NCBI GenBank assembly: GCA_004764695.1
Contig: SMSO01000031.1
Span: 1,783,048 to 1,847,047 of the forward strand
From: Schizochytrium sp. TIO01
Lineage: Eukaryota > Sar > Bigyra > Thraustochytrida > Thraustochytriidae
Reading direction: 5' to 3'
DNA length: 64,000 bases
The notes under the pieces were generated by a model. The model did not search any database. It saw only the letters and a program-made list of their open reading frames with translations, and had not been told where the DNA came from. Position 1 is the stretch's first letter. Each line of letters opens with the position of its first letter. Positions 34,339 to 43,891 of this stretch are shown here, in pieces. A program made the translations under genes and the position numbers.

Positions 34339-35979
34339 ATGAAAAGGCTTTACAGCTTTTTGATTGTGGCTCTTGCTACTACTTTTGTGCTCGTTGACAA
34401 CGCACGTGCACTGGAGGTTGTGAACGTGACCCATGCAGCACCAGAACTTAGACTTGCAGTGCAGGCTGCTGCAGGACTTGCAAATCGTGATGCGCCAAAT
34501 GTCTATGTAGTGATGGATGATGATGATGCCTTTTGGCTAAGTGAAATCGTCGGTGATGGACCTCTGCAAACGACATCCGTTTCGGAGTTTGTTCAAGACG
34601 CTGCCAAGCGCTATGGTGTCATCTTGTACCCTCCTGGGAGGATCGACGATACTTTGGATACTGTTGTTACACTTGCTGGCGTCTTAGACGCAATCCCAAT
34701 GGTTGCAGTTGAGCCTGCCAGCGGTGTTCACATCAAGGTTGATGCAAGGTCGTGGTCAAAGGCCCGCGCTCTCGCGGAAGCTGAGGCCGTGCTAGCTAAA
34801 ACTTCGTCACTTGCCGTCCAAGAAAGCGCAATGCTTGCCAAAGGTGAGCTTGTGGACTTTATTGTGAAAAACCGTCTTTTTACAAACTACCTTCCACTTG
34901 GTTGCGTGCCAATGACCGCTGAGCACACCTACCTTAAGCGCATTGTAGACAACGCGCCGTGGCGAAAGCCTGTGCGAGTGTATGGCTATAACACGCAAGT
35001 TCGCATACTCGGAGGCTTTACCTTTGAGGCCGAGACTGATTGCTTGCCTACGTTAGGGCAGATTGCAACACAACATGCCAGAAACCTGGCGTTTTGGAGC
35101 AGTCGAGAGCCTATTGAAAAAGCCTTTACACAAACGTCTGCTTCAGATGTCAGTTACGACCCAAGTGTTTCCTATGTTGGTCTTGTATACGGAGATATGG
35201 ATAACATTGATTTTGTGCAGGGCTTTGCACGTAAACATATGGAGATCCGCGCAGATAGATGCCTAAAGTCTGCAGCAGCAAACTCTTCCAATGATTGTTT
35301 CCCACTCACCTGGACTCTTTCGCCAAATCTAATTCGTATCGCTCCAGATATTTTGCGCTGGTACATGAGAAAAGCTGAGAAAAGTGGTAATGACTGGTTC
35401 ATCTTTCCTCCCTCCGGTACATTGTACTCTTATCCAGGAATGTTTAATGACGCTGATCAAGAGACATATGTAAGGCAGATGGACGCAGATGCTGCATTGA
35501 TGGATACGTCTGGAAGCATTCATTGGGAGTGGTTTTCGAAATGGACAGCTGCTTTCGGACATTATTTTCCGCGCTTTGCAGGCACTGGGCATAAGGTCAA
35601 GTCATTTTTCTTGAACAATGTTCCCTGGCCTATTCCGATTGCTTCTATGGCTCTTCGTGGGGAGACCTATCGTGTTATTGGAGGGCCTGAAGAGCCTGTG
35701 GTAGCATTTAAGCCAACCTTCAATTGGGCACCAGGAAACCCCTCTGGCGGCCTTGACGTTTCTCCTAAGACTTGCGCTAATATGCTAGGACTCTTGCCCA
35801 AAGGTAGCGTACAATATATTTACACTATTCAAACGACAGATGTAGCGGATCTGTTTGACTTGGCAGATGATCTTCCTGAGCATGTGCGCTTGGTTTCTTA
35901 TGAGCAACTGGTGTCGCTTGCCCTACAAAAAGAAGCTTATCATAGCCATCATCAAGATTCCACGATGGCTCAACAATAG
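34339..35979 (+). CDS. Secreted GxGYxYP-family protein
   Basis: One frame of 546 codons. Residues 1-25 are a classic signal peptide (MKRLYSFLIVALATTFVLV, then NARA before a likely cleavage). The N-terminal third (ELRLAVQAAAGLANRDAPNV, then SEIV) matches the start of GxGYxYP proteins, where this segment lists an ageing-like run of Ala before a NRDAP-type turn. The naming motif appears at 360-366 as GTLYSYP, with Leu in place of the second Gly. SYVGLVYGDMDNIDFVQ and the WTLSPNL piece are also typical of the family (PF14323), found in bacteria and some protists and thought to be linked to carbohydrate processing. No biochemical activity is established, and the catalytic residues are unknown to me. 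Seven or more Cys residues in the ectodomain fit secretion. Confidence 0.7.
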   Translation: MKRLYSFLIVALATTFVLVDNARALEVVNVTHAAPELRLAVQAAAGLANRDAPNVYVVMDDDDAFWLSEIVGDGPLQTTSVSEFVQDAAKRYGVILYPPGRIDDTLDTVVTLAGVLDAIPMVAVEPASGVHIKVDARSWSKARALAEAEAVLAKTSSLAVQESAMLAKGELVDFIVKNRLFTNYLPLGCVPMTAEHTYLKRIVDNAPWRKPVRVYGYNTQVRILGGFTFEAETDCLPTLGQIATQHARNLAFWSSREPIEKAFTQTSASDVSYDPSVSYVGLVYGDMDNIDFVQGFARKHMEIRADRCLKSAAANSSNDCFPLTWTLSPNLIRIAPDILRWYMRKAEKSGNDWFIFPPSGTLYSYPGMFNDADQETYVRQMDADAALMDTSGSIHWEWFSKWTAAFGHYFPRFAGTGHKVKSFFLNNVPWPIPIASMALRGETYRVIGGPEEPVVAFKPTFNWAPGNPSGGLDVSPKTCANMLGLLPKGSVQYIYTIQTTDVADLFDLADDLPEHVRLVSYEQLVSLALQKEAYHSHHQDSTMAQQ

Positions 35980-36232
35980 CAAGTGTAGATCAGAGATAAA
36001 GGCGCTGCATAAAGAGTGTAAATTCACCTTTGTGCACTTGCATAATGAAAAATTTCTCAGATGAAAGGGCTCAAGGGCCGAATTTGACATACGTTGTAAA
36101 TGGAAAGGTATCCCAGGGAGCTGATTCTAAGATCATAAATTATGTTCGATGATATCTGTTAGTTAGATCTTGACTACAAAACAACACGCCCGAGGGCTAC
36201 ACGGATGTGAAAAGACTCTCTACACGACACAA

Positions 36233-36652
36233 TTACTTGGCAGCCACAGTCTCATTACCACAGTCAACGAATGCCTGGAGCGACTTGAGGCAGCTCGTCT
36301 CGTCGTTATTGCGAAGGCACATGAAGAAACGGGCGTGCACAGCGGGAACATGACCTTCAAGTTTGTCTCCGCAAGCTTGCATGACCTGGCGTTTTCGCAT
36401 GGATACCATTTTATCGCATCCCAAGTAGCACTCGGCTTGCTTCACACAGTTTCCAGCACCCTCGCCGCCTTCAGCCACACGAAGTTGGCATTTACGCAAG
36501 TTCAGTGCAGGGATCTCGCAAGTTGGCAAGATTTTGTTTACGTTTTGCAGAAGGCCTTCCGCCTGAGCCACGTTTGCTGCGCTCACAAAGTTGCTGACGT
36601 TAGCGTCAGGATTCATGGCGGGGTCTACCTCGCCAATGACCGGGCACGACAT
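36233..36652 (-). CDS. Cysteine-rich protein with three CX9C motifs (CHCH-like)
   Basis: A complete frame of 139 residues from ATG 36650-36652. Cysteines lie at 45 and 55, 69 and 79, and 121 and 131, each pair separated by exactly nine residues; more Cys are at 3, 75, 94 and 112. CX9C pairs on helices are the mark of CHCH proteins of the mitochondrial intermembrane space, which are oxidised by Mia40 and serve in respiratory-chain assembly or structure. There is no N-terminal presequence, as usual for this import route. Most family members have two CX9C motifs, so three are unusual. I cannot match it to a named subunit; a larger complex I subunit of the NDUFA8 type is a possibility because that protein also has more than two CX9C pairs. 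Confidence 0.75.
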   Translation of the reverse strand: MSCPVIGEVDPAMNPDANVSNFVSAANVAQAEGLLQNVNKILPTCEIPALNLRKCQLRVAEGGEGAGNCVKQAECYLGCDKMVSMRKRQVMQACGDKLEGHVPAVHARFFMCLRNNDETSCLKSLQAFVDCGNETVAAK

Positions 36653-37983
36653 CTTTCTCGACTTTTAACACACTACCAAACGGTAAGCTTTCTTTGAGTG
36701 TGCCTTCGCAAGAAAGTCCTCGTAAGAAGACCCAGACTATCCAACCAAATGTAGGCCAGGACTTGATGTGATTCGCGTTTTGGTTCTACTTTTATTGTGA
36801 AAGTGATCCTGGCATTGCTTCACGCAATTAATATTGCTCAATGCATACATAGAGTCCCTCTACTCAAAAGCCTATTAGTAAACTTCGGCATCACTCTGAT
36901 AAAGCGAAATTAGTACCCACGACTATTCTAAGAGCGCTCCAATATCTTGGAATGTGCTGGAACAAACTAAAACTAGATTTATGAAGCGGCGAGTGATTTC
37001 CAAGGAGTCGCGCAGACATTTTCATGGGAATTAATAAAAAAAGGTTTACCCCAAACCCTCAAAATAAAATGTGGCAGGTCAGAGACGACACTTCGATTCA
37101 TTTAGTCTACTAGAAGCTCATTAACTTCAGCAATTGCCTAAACCCAATCAGTAACTTTCCATGAAGATAGCAGAGGTCTTACTTATTTCCCTTTGATCTT
37201 GCCTGTTGTACCCGAAAAGTTAAAGACAGATAGCTCATGTTTAACAGAGTTAATTTACCTTCAACTAGGTTTTGAGAGATACCTCGTGCTTCCCAAGCTT
37301 CATCGTTCTTACACGCGAATTCACTATCATCTTTGGCGTGCCCTATGAATGTCTACTCCACTGCGACGCCGTAGTTGAAGAGTTGGCTTGACAAGAACCA
37401 GGAACAAATTCCCACAACCATCTGACAAAATTGAGTTTTTAAAATTAAAACTAAATGAAGCAGTAGATGCGTACTAACTAGATTGTATAACCTAAGGGAA
37501 GGCTAATCTTGAAGACACGTTGGTTATTCGGCATCTAAAACTCCCTTCTATTTCCTCAACTTTCAGCGAGACTGGGGTGCGACCTTCATTGGAGCATTGA
37601 TGGGAGCACGTAAATTCTATCCACATCTTCGCGAAGAGAAAAGAGCTTATCAACAGGCTCATCGAGACACCGAAACAATTTTTAATTCGAGGTGCTATGA
37701 AAAGCTCATTTGAGTTCTGTAGAATCTCACAGTGGACCCTCAGTTGATTTGGCTATTTTTAGCCTGCATCTTTCAGGTATGATTATCTATTTTAAAGCTT
37801 CCTCACAACAGTAGGTAGGTACCGAAGTACTCGAAGATGCAAGTCTTTCAAAAATATCTTATATTCAAGCCTTCCCTTTCTGTAGAAAAAGAAAAAAGAG
37901 TAAATATTGGTTTAAAGCATTGAGAGAAGACCACCAAGGAATATTTTCCGATGTGACGTAAATTCAACAGGGCCTAAACATTT
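36653..37983. other. Intergenic region, no gene recognised
   Basis: Upstream region of the CX9C protein and 3' flank of the enoyl-CoA hydratase gene. Moderately AT-rich, with GTAGGTAGGTACC at about 37811-37823. No frame stands out. Confidence 0.5.
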
Positions 37984-38808
37984 TTATAGTTTGCTTTTCT
38001 TGAAGCCCTTTTTTACGTACACCTTGAAGGCAGGGTCTTTGATGGACATTAACTGCTGTCGATCTTCGAGAGCGATCTGGCTGTGAAGGTCTGGAGCGCT
38101 GTAGGAAAGATTGATTGCTTCCTTCGTCATGAAAAGGGGCATAGGCGCCATAGTCTCAATCATTGTCTGAATGATCTCTTCGCCTGCTTTTAACATTTCG
38201 TCATACGTATCATGAATAGAAACAGCAAAACCAAGCTGGTAGGCACGCTCAGCTTTAAGAAAACGTCCAGTAGTCATCATCTCAGCAGCAACGGCAGGCC
38301 CTACAACACGCGGCAAAAAATACGAAATGCCGACGTCACCCCCTGTGAGGCCAATCTTGGCCATAGCAACATTACAGCGAAAGTCCTTTTGGATAAGGCG
38401 AATGTCTGCAGCCAAAGCTAGAGCGAGACCAAAGCCAGCTGTGGCACCCTGCAACAGGGCCACAATGGGTTGCTTAATTCTTCGCATTACCATGATAATT
38501 TGGGCAATACGACGTTGTGAATTAAAAAAGTACGTCCCATGGGCTTCATTTGTCTCGCCTTCACTACCTTCTGTGAGATCAAGGCCAGCGCAAAAGGCTC
38601 TTCCATTTGCTTTGAGCAGAATAGCCCGTGGAAAGGGCCCGCCTTTCTCGTGAGTGACAAGCTCATTGGTCTCAAGATTGGAAAAATACGTCAACAGCTC
38701 AGTCATGAGCCTCGGGCTCCCTGCATTGAGCTTTTGAGGGCGATTCAGGGTTACCACGTCCCAGCCGTTGGAGTTGCGCTCCACAGTGATGGTCTCGAAA
38801 TTCAACAT
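37984..38808 (-). CDS. Peroxisomal enoyl-CoA hydratase/isomerase family protein
   Basis: A frame of 274 residues from ATG 38806-38808 (MLNFETITVERN). A six-codon longer reading would need a TTG start. It is a crotonase-fold enzyme: VTLNRPQKLNA at the start, then AFCAGLDL around Cys73 with Ala74-Gly75 as oxyanion-hole residues. QGATAGFGLALALAADIRL is the second oxyanion segment, and GGDVGISYFLPRVVG carries Asp158. The DVG-LPR pattern is nearest to delta3,5-delta2,4-dienoyl-CoA isomerases, whose catalytic Asp sits there, but the Glu that precedes it in those enzymes is not obvious. The last three residues are SKL, the canonical PTS1 peroxisomal signal. The likely role is auxiliary beta-oxidation of unsaturated fatty acids in peroxisomes; plain hydratase activity cannot be excluded. 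Confidence 0.9.
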   Translation of the reverse strand: MLNFETITVERNSNGWDVVTLNRPQKLNAGSPRLMTELLTYFSNLETNELVTHEKGGPFPRAILLKANGRAFCAGLDLTEGSEGETNEAHGTYFFNSQRRIAQIIMVMRRIKQPIVALLQGATAGFGLALALAADIRLIQKDFRCNVAMAKIGLTGGDVGISYFLPRVVGPAVAAEMMTTGRFLKAERAYQLGFAVSIHDTYDEMLKAGEEIIQTMIETMAPMPLFMTKEAINLSYSAPDLHSQIALEDRQQLMSIKDPAFKVYVKKGFKKSKL

Positions 38809-39558
38809 GCTTACAGCTCCGCTCAAATCTCAATCCTTGCCTCTGGTTGAGGGCGGCGGAGGTTTCCAAATTGGATTTACTAACCCAAGAACATTACACA
38901 TCATAGATTTTGATCTACGACGCATGGTATGAATCAAAGTCTCCGTTTTACTTAGATGTTCGTAATAGTAGTGGTCTCGGAGTCCGACACGCTATCTCCT
39001 AAGTCCGCCCAGATGCGAGTCCACAATGTGCCCCTAAACTATTGATACACAATATATATATATATATATCAACCCCAAGGTTAAACCCTTATGTCCCAAG
39101 TCTTCGTCGCAGTAAAAGCGATAGCAGGGAGCTTGTTATGATGGCATCTATCTTTCCATCCAACACTTTTGGACAGTAACTAGAATATTGAAGGGCGGAA
39201 CCCTAGCGGAAAGGCCATAGGAGAATAGCACATGGAGCATTGCCCCTTCAAGACAAGGAATGAAGTCTGGCGAGTATTTGTGCTGGATATTTGCTCTATG
39301 CTGCATTGTGAAATTGAACTGTGAACACTCAGTGAGCGTAGAGATCTGGCCACTTCGAGCCTATAAAACGTGCTGAAGCCAAAACATGTCTTCCAACTTG
39401 GATATAGAGGGCATTTTGCTGCAAATTGTACTAGACACCCAGATCGTCCAGTTTAACGAATGGTGTGAATCTTGTGAATCTTGTTCACGACTGATGTTCT
39501 TCCATCAAAAAGTAGAGAGAATAAATAAGTTGGATCACATACCCCAAATGGTGCTTCG
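38809..39558. other. Intergenic region with AT dinucleotide repeat
   Basis: Promoter side of the peroxisomal gene. A perfect (AT)9 run occurs at 39052-39069. No gene is supported. Confidence 0.5.
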
Positions 39559-40242
39559 ATGCAGTTTCTCCGTGGCTTTTGGAGGCTAGATGTTTTAAGG
39601 GGCATTTCACGCATACAAGCTCTTAGTTGTACCAGTAGCAACTCACTCAAGTTCCACGCTCTTATTTCTTTTAACGTGTGCTCTATCACACATCAAAAGC
39701 TACCATTTATCGTGCTTACCGAGGCGGAATCTCGTCGATACTATCCTGAAAGCCCGCTGGGACAAGGTCAGAGCAGCTTCACTCCGAATGATCTGGTTGC
39801 CTCTAATAACCCATATGCAGTCACCAACCATCTATATTCTTCTCCTGATCTTCAACGTCTCGAGTTACTTGTTCTCCAAGTTTTAGGCATAATGCTGTCT
39901 CGCAATGGAGCCATTATCTTTGCTCGGCACTTCTCAAAGCGCTCCCGAAAACCTGTCAGCCTCAACGAGCATCCTAATAGTGCACTACGAGTCAACCCTA
40001 ACCAGGTGCTTTTACTTTTATACTCTATAAATCCAAAAGATGCCGTCTTTAATTACCAGAAACAAGTGCGTTACTTACATTCCTCATGTGATAAGACACT
40101 ATCAAAAAGCGCCAAGAAGATCCAGTACAACCCATGGGGGTTCGGAATGTCTGACTTCAAGCGTCGCGCAGGGTTCATTCATGCATCGCCTCATTTCGCT
40201 ATGATCATCAATGAATCAATGAATCAATCAATGAATCAATGA
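39559..40242 (+). CDS. Hypothetical protein, 227 codons, doubtful
   Basis: An open frame from ATG 39559 with no family I recognise. The middle (about residues 45-210) has a protein-like balance, for example SPDLQRLELLVLQVLGIM and VSLNEHPNSALRVNPNQV, and there is no low-complexity sequence until the end. The last codons run into a tetranucleotide repeat and read as NESMNQSMNQ, so the stop may not be original. It has no signal peptide or membrane helix. A frame this long is uncommon by chance at this GC content but not impossible. It could be a fragment of an older gene. Confidence 0.3.
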   Translation: MQFLRGFWRLDVLRGISRIQALSCTSSNSLKFHALISFNVCSITHQKLPFIVLTEAESRRYYPESPLGQGQSSFTPNDLVASNNPYAVTNHLYSSPDLQRLELLVLQVLGIMLSRNGAIIFARHFSKRSRKPVSLNEHPNSALRVNPNQVLLLLYSINPKDAVFNYQKQVRYLHSSCDKTLSKSAKKIQYNPWGFGMSDFKRRAGFIHASPHFAMIINESMNQSMNQ

Positions 40243-40268
40243 GCCAATCAATGAATCAATGAATCAAT
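40206..40268. repeat. AATC/AATG tetranucleotide repeat
   Basis: About fifteen AATC, AATG and related units in mixed order, overlapping the end of the doubtful 227-codon frame. Confidence 0.8.
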
Positions 40269-41612
40269 TTATTTATATTGATTTCTTAGTTTGATTGTCT
40301 GTTTTGCTAAGCTTAAGATCTGTCGAATCCAATCGTTGTGCACTAGCACTTGGCCAATAGAACCACTCAATAATAATTACACTAAATGGAAGGTCGGGGA
40401 TTCTTGCAAGTACTGCCTCCTCCAACATCGACCCATAGACAGACAAACAGACACATTTACTAACGCATAGGCCTCCTTCCTCCACAGACGCCGCTGTCCC
40501 GATCCAGCCAGCACCAGGACGGATCTCGATCAATCCTCCCATCCCACCTCACGAGCCTCCAAGGCGAAACCTCTTCTCCACCCTCCACAAACTCTGCAAC
40601 TTCAACCTCAAGTACTTCAAGAAAAGATCGGCGCCGATCCTATTCTTTTGTAGGAAAGGCAATCAACAATTCAACAACTCAACAAAGATAAATAACTATC
40701 TCAGAATTCATTCAATACATCAATCAACGTAGTAAGTACAACATCTCAACGCAGTAAGTACAGCGTAGTAAGTATCATCTTCTGAAGTATGCATGGATGT
40801 ACATGATATAAATTATCATGATGTATGTATGTATCTATGTTTGATGATTATACATCTTTTTTTATTTTTTAATGAGGCCTCTTCGCTGCAGTCAGTCAGT
40901 CCTACCAGGTGCTAGGACCTTCTAGCAGCCAAGAAGAAGAAGAAGCGCGTTTTCAGGAGCTTCTCGACGAGAGAATCGAATTGTAGAGCCGGAGCAGGCC
41001 TTTAGCTGCTTAAGGCTGAACCAAACCCTCTCTGGTGCTGCACTGGACTTGTTCTGTCCTTACTGCGGCCGGCTCGACCGCAGAGTTGCACCGTGCTTGG
41101 ACTTTCGAGAACCCTTGAACAAAAGGGCGAAGATAGATAGACAGAGCCAAAATACCTACCTACCAGCGTTAACCGCGCGTTAGCGTTTACTATAGTTTCA
41201 ACTTCAGTATGTCTACTACTTTTGACTTAGAGAGTCGGGAGTCTGAGGCGACAGCGACATAAAATCCCATTATAACCCCCTTTGTCTAGAAGAGCTCTGG
41301 CACGGTCTGTGGATAGAGGGGGTGGGGAGGAAGTGTTGATTTGTACTTTGCACCTGGGGAAAGGATAGGGATGACCCGGTTTACCAGACTAGGTGTAGGC
41401 ATCTCGAAGGATACTAGGACTTGGATAGGGTGTGATAGGAGGCGTGGTTCTTGGGAGATGATTGCGATCTTTTGCTCATGTCTTCGTGTGATGAAGATGG
41501 TGAGCGAGGTTGTGAAAATTGGAGATCGCGAGCTTGCAAACCTGCAACTCATCCGCGATCTTCAGAAAGAGAACAGTAAGCAAGCAAACAAGTAAACAAG
41601 CAGCCAAGAACC
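40243..41612. other. Intergenic region upstream of the GST array
   Basis: No gene supported. Contains a GAAGAA run near 40930 and ends in a CAAG/AAAC repeat (41577-41605) just before the first GST start codon, which should be in its 5' UTR. Confidence 0.5.
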
Positions 41613-42281
41613 ATGACGATCAAGCTCACCTACTTCAACATCCAGGGTGTCGCGGAGAAGATCCGCCTCGCCTTCACCCTCAATGGCGTTGAGTTCGAGG
41701 ACCACCGCGTGAACCACGAAGAGTGGACTGCCATCAAGCCGCAGTCCAAGTTCGGCCAGCTGCCTTTGATGCAGATCGACGATGGCCCCGTGCTCGCCCA
41801 GAGTGATGCCCTCCTCCGCCTTGCCGGTACCATGGGCGCTGGCAAGCTCGTGCCTTCTGACCCCATGGAGCAGTTCAAGGTCAACGAGGCCATCAACCTC
41901 ATCGATGACCTTGCTCGCTCCTGGGTGCCTGCTCACAGCCTCGGCATGGCTCCGGAGAAGTTTGGCTACACCAAGGAATTCATTCAGTCCGAGGAGGGCA
42001 AGGCCAAGATCAAGGAGCTCCGCGAGAAGTGGTTTGAGACCGAGCTGCCCAAGTACGCCAAGCTCATCGAGGACCTCATCAAGGCCAACGGCGGCGTCTT
42101 TCTCGCTTCCACTGAGGGCCCCACTATTGCTGATTGCTACGCTGTGCCCTACCTTAACCAGTTCCAGCGTGGCTTCATTGACCACATTCCCGCTACTAGC
42201 CTCGACCAGTTCTCCGAGCTCACTGCCTACATCAAGCGCTTCTACGAGATCCCGGAAGTCGCCAAGTACTACAGCAAGTAA
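41613..42281 (+). CDS. Glutathione S-transferase, sigma-like, copy 1
   Basis: A complete 222-residue frame. It conjugates glutathione to electrophiles or reduces peroxides. The N-terminal thioredoxin-like domain begins KLTYFNIQGVAEKIRLAF with catalytic Tyr7. Trp38, Gln49-Leu50-Pro51 and Gln63-Ser64-Asp65 (QSDALLR) are the glutathione-site residues. The all-helical C-terminal domain has the N-capping box PTIADCYAVPYLN. The LTYF-RG-AE start and the EWxxIK turn place it near sigma-class enzymes. It is the first of four copies in the same direction and the most C/G-ending in codon use, which suggests the highest expression. It ends KYYSK. An antisense frame of 242 codons is a by-product of that bias. 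Confidence 0.97.
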   Translation: MTIKLTYFNIQGVAEKIRLAFTLNGVEFEDHRVNHEEWTAIKPQSKFGQLPLMQIDDGPVLAQSDALLRLAGTMGAGKLVPSDPMEQFKVNEAINLIDDLARSWVPAHSLGMAPEKFGYTKEFIQSEEGKAKIKELREKWFETELPKYAKLIEDLIKANGGVFLASTEGPTIADCYAVPYLNQFQRGFIDHIPATSLDQFSELTAYIKRFYEIPEVAKYYSK

Positions 42282-43216
42282 TCTAGCCATCCCTCGATGA
42301 CCTTTGTTCGGTCCGGTAAATGCTGCCTGCAGCAGCTCAGGACATTTAGTGCGATCAAAGATCTAGCATATGAGAACTAATCATGTCAAAAGTTTTGTTC
42401 AACTAGTAACATCATCATTTTTTGCTCCTGCAAAGATTTCATCCTTTTTCTTGCAACACGATGTTGTGTTACACTTCTTTAGATTTTCAATGAGCCATCC
42501 AAAGATCGTGGGAAGGAGACTTCTGCTTTTCGCGGAGCACTCTGACATGATCTATCAATTCCAGAGTGGTTCACAAAATGAGCTTCACTTCTTCTTTTTT
42601 TTAATTAAAACTTTAATTATAAAAATGAAAGGAAAAGGGGAAAAGAATTGACTATGTTATATTTTAAAGACGAGTCCAGGAGCTTATTCCGAGCCGAAGT
42701 TGTACGGCATTAACCCCGTTCTTTCACTACGGCCTGGCTGAATACACCAATCCTGCTGCTTCTACTGCATCCTGCCCATAACCCGACGTGCCGTTAGTTT
42801 GTTCAATCTTCACATAAGTGTGGTTAGGTGTCTAGCTAGCTGCTACTACTGCTTACAAAAAGTGAAAAAAGGAAAAGAAATAGAAATGAAAAGAGTTCGT
42901 CGTCATCACTCGTGTGAGATAATTACTAGGTATGCTTTTGCAGAATGCTTGCGCCAGACCTTCGCGACCTAATCATATGGTCATGCGTTCTCTGGTGACT
43001 CACATTTGTGGAAGCGGTTCGCACAGTAGATGCGTCTACAATGTTGGGCATTCTAGCACGAAAGAGTAGTATTCTCGAAAGAGTGATAAAGCCTAGTATA
43101 GTAGTAAGTAGTAGAAAATTGCAAACTTGAATGATTGACAGCAAAACCAAAAGATAGCAGAACCCGAACACCACCAGCTGAAGACATAGCAGCAGAGCAT
43201 AAAGGATACGACAACG
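42282..43216. other. Spacer between GST copies 1 and 2
   Basis: 935 bases without a gene; AT-rich at about 42590-42670. No remains of a further GST could be seen. Confidence 0.5.
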
Positions 43217-43891
43217 ATGGGTGTCGAGCTTACATACTTTGATATTCATGGGGTGGCGGAGAAAATCCGTCTAGCGTTGGTGTTAAACCATGTCGAGTTT
43301 GAGGACGTTCGTGTGGGTATGGGAGAGGAATGGGAAGAACTTAAGCCCAAGACCAAGTATGGCCAATTGCCGTTCTTAAAAATTGACAATGGCCCAGAGC
43401 TGCCCCAAAGTGACGCCATTTTGCGATTGGTTGGTACAATGGGAAAAAACGCCCTCTACCCGCAGGATCCTGCTGAACAGTTCAAGGTAAACGAAGCCAT
43501 CAACGTCATCGACGATATGGCCCGTGCTTTTCATCCAGCGTATTACTTTCAATGGACGCCGGAAGCATTTGGCTATGCGAAGGACTTCCCTGAGTCTGAA
43601 GAGGGCATTGCTAAATTTAAAGAGTTGCGTGAAACCTTTCTGGCAGATGTTTTGCCGACACATTTGAAGAATGTCGCGATGCTTCTCAAGGCAAACGGGA
43701 ACAAGTTTATTGCGTCAAGTGCTGGCCCTACAATCGCGGATTGCCATACCGTGGCATTCTTAAACCAATTTCAGCTTGGCCAACACGAGCATTTCCCTAA
43801 AGGTTGCCTCAGTATCTCACCAGAAGTTGCAGAGTATATTGAGCGCTTCTTGGCGATTCCTGAGGTTGCAGAGTGGTACAAGACCCATTAG
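43217..43891 (+). CDS. Glutathione S-transferase, sigma-like, copy 2
   Basis: 224 residues, starting MGVELTYFDIHGVAEKIRLA with Tyr7; the glutathione-site box is Gln64-Ser65-Asp66 (QSDAILR), shifted by one residue relative to the other copies because of an extra residue in the loop before EEWEELK. GQLPFLKIDNG and PTIADCHTVAFLN are conserved. It groups best with copy 1 (shared NHVEFED/NGVEFED, EQFKVNEAIN and FGYAKDF/FGYTKEF) but is the only one that does not end YSK (it ends YKTH). Codon use is much less biased than in copy 1, so it is probably expressed less. Confidence 0.96.
   Translation: MGVELTYFDIHGVAEKIRLALVLNHVEFEDVRVGMGEEWEELKPKTKYGQLPFLKIDNGPELPQSDAILRLVGTMGKNALYPQDPAEQFKVNEAINVIDDMARAFHPAYYFQWTPEAFGYAKDFPESEEGIAKFKELRETFLADVLPTHLKNVAMLLKANGNKFIASSAGPTIADCHTVAFLNQFQLGQHEHFPKGCLSISPEVAEYIERFLAIPEVAEWYKTH

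Noticed and set aside
38809-38826. Six-residue longer start for the peroxisomal crotonase
   Set aside because: The codon at 38824-38826 is TTG; the ATG at 38806-38808 is used.
41562-42290. 242-codon minus-strand frame opposite GST copy 1
   Set aside because: Antisense shadow of a codon-biased gene. Similar frames stand opposite copies 3 and 4.
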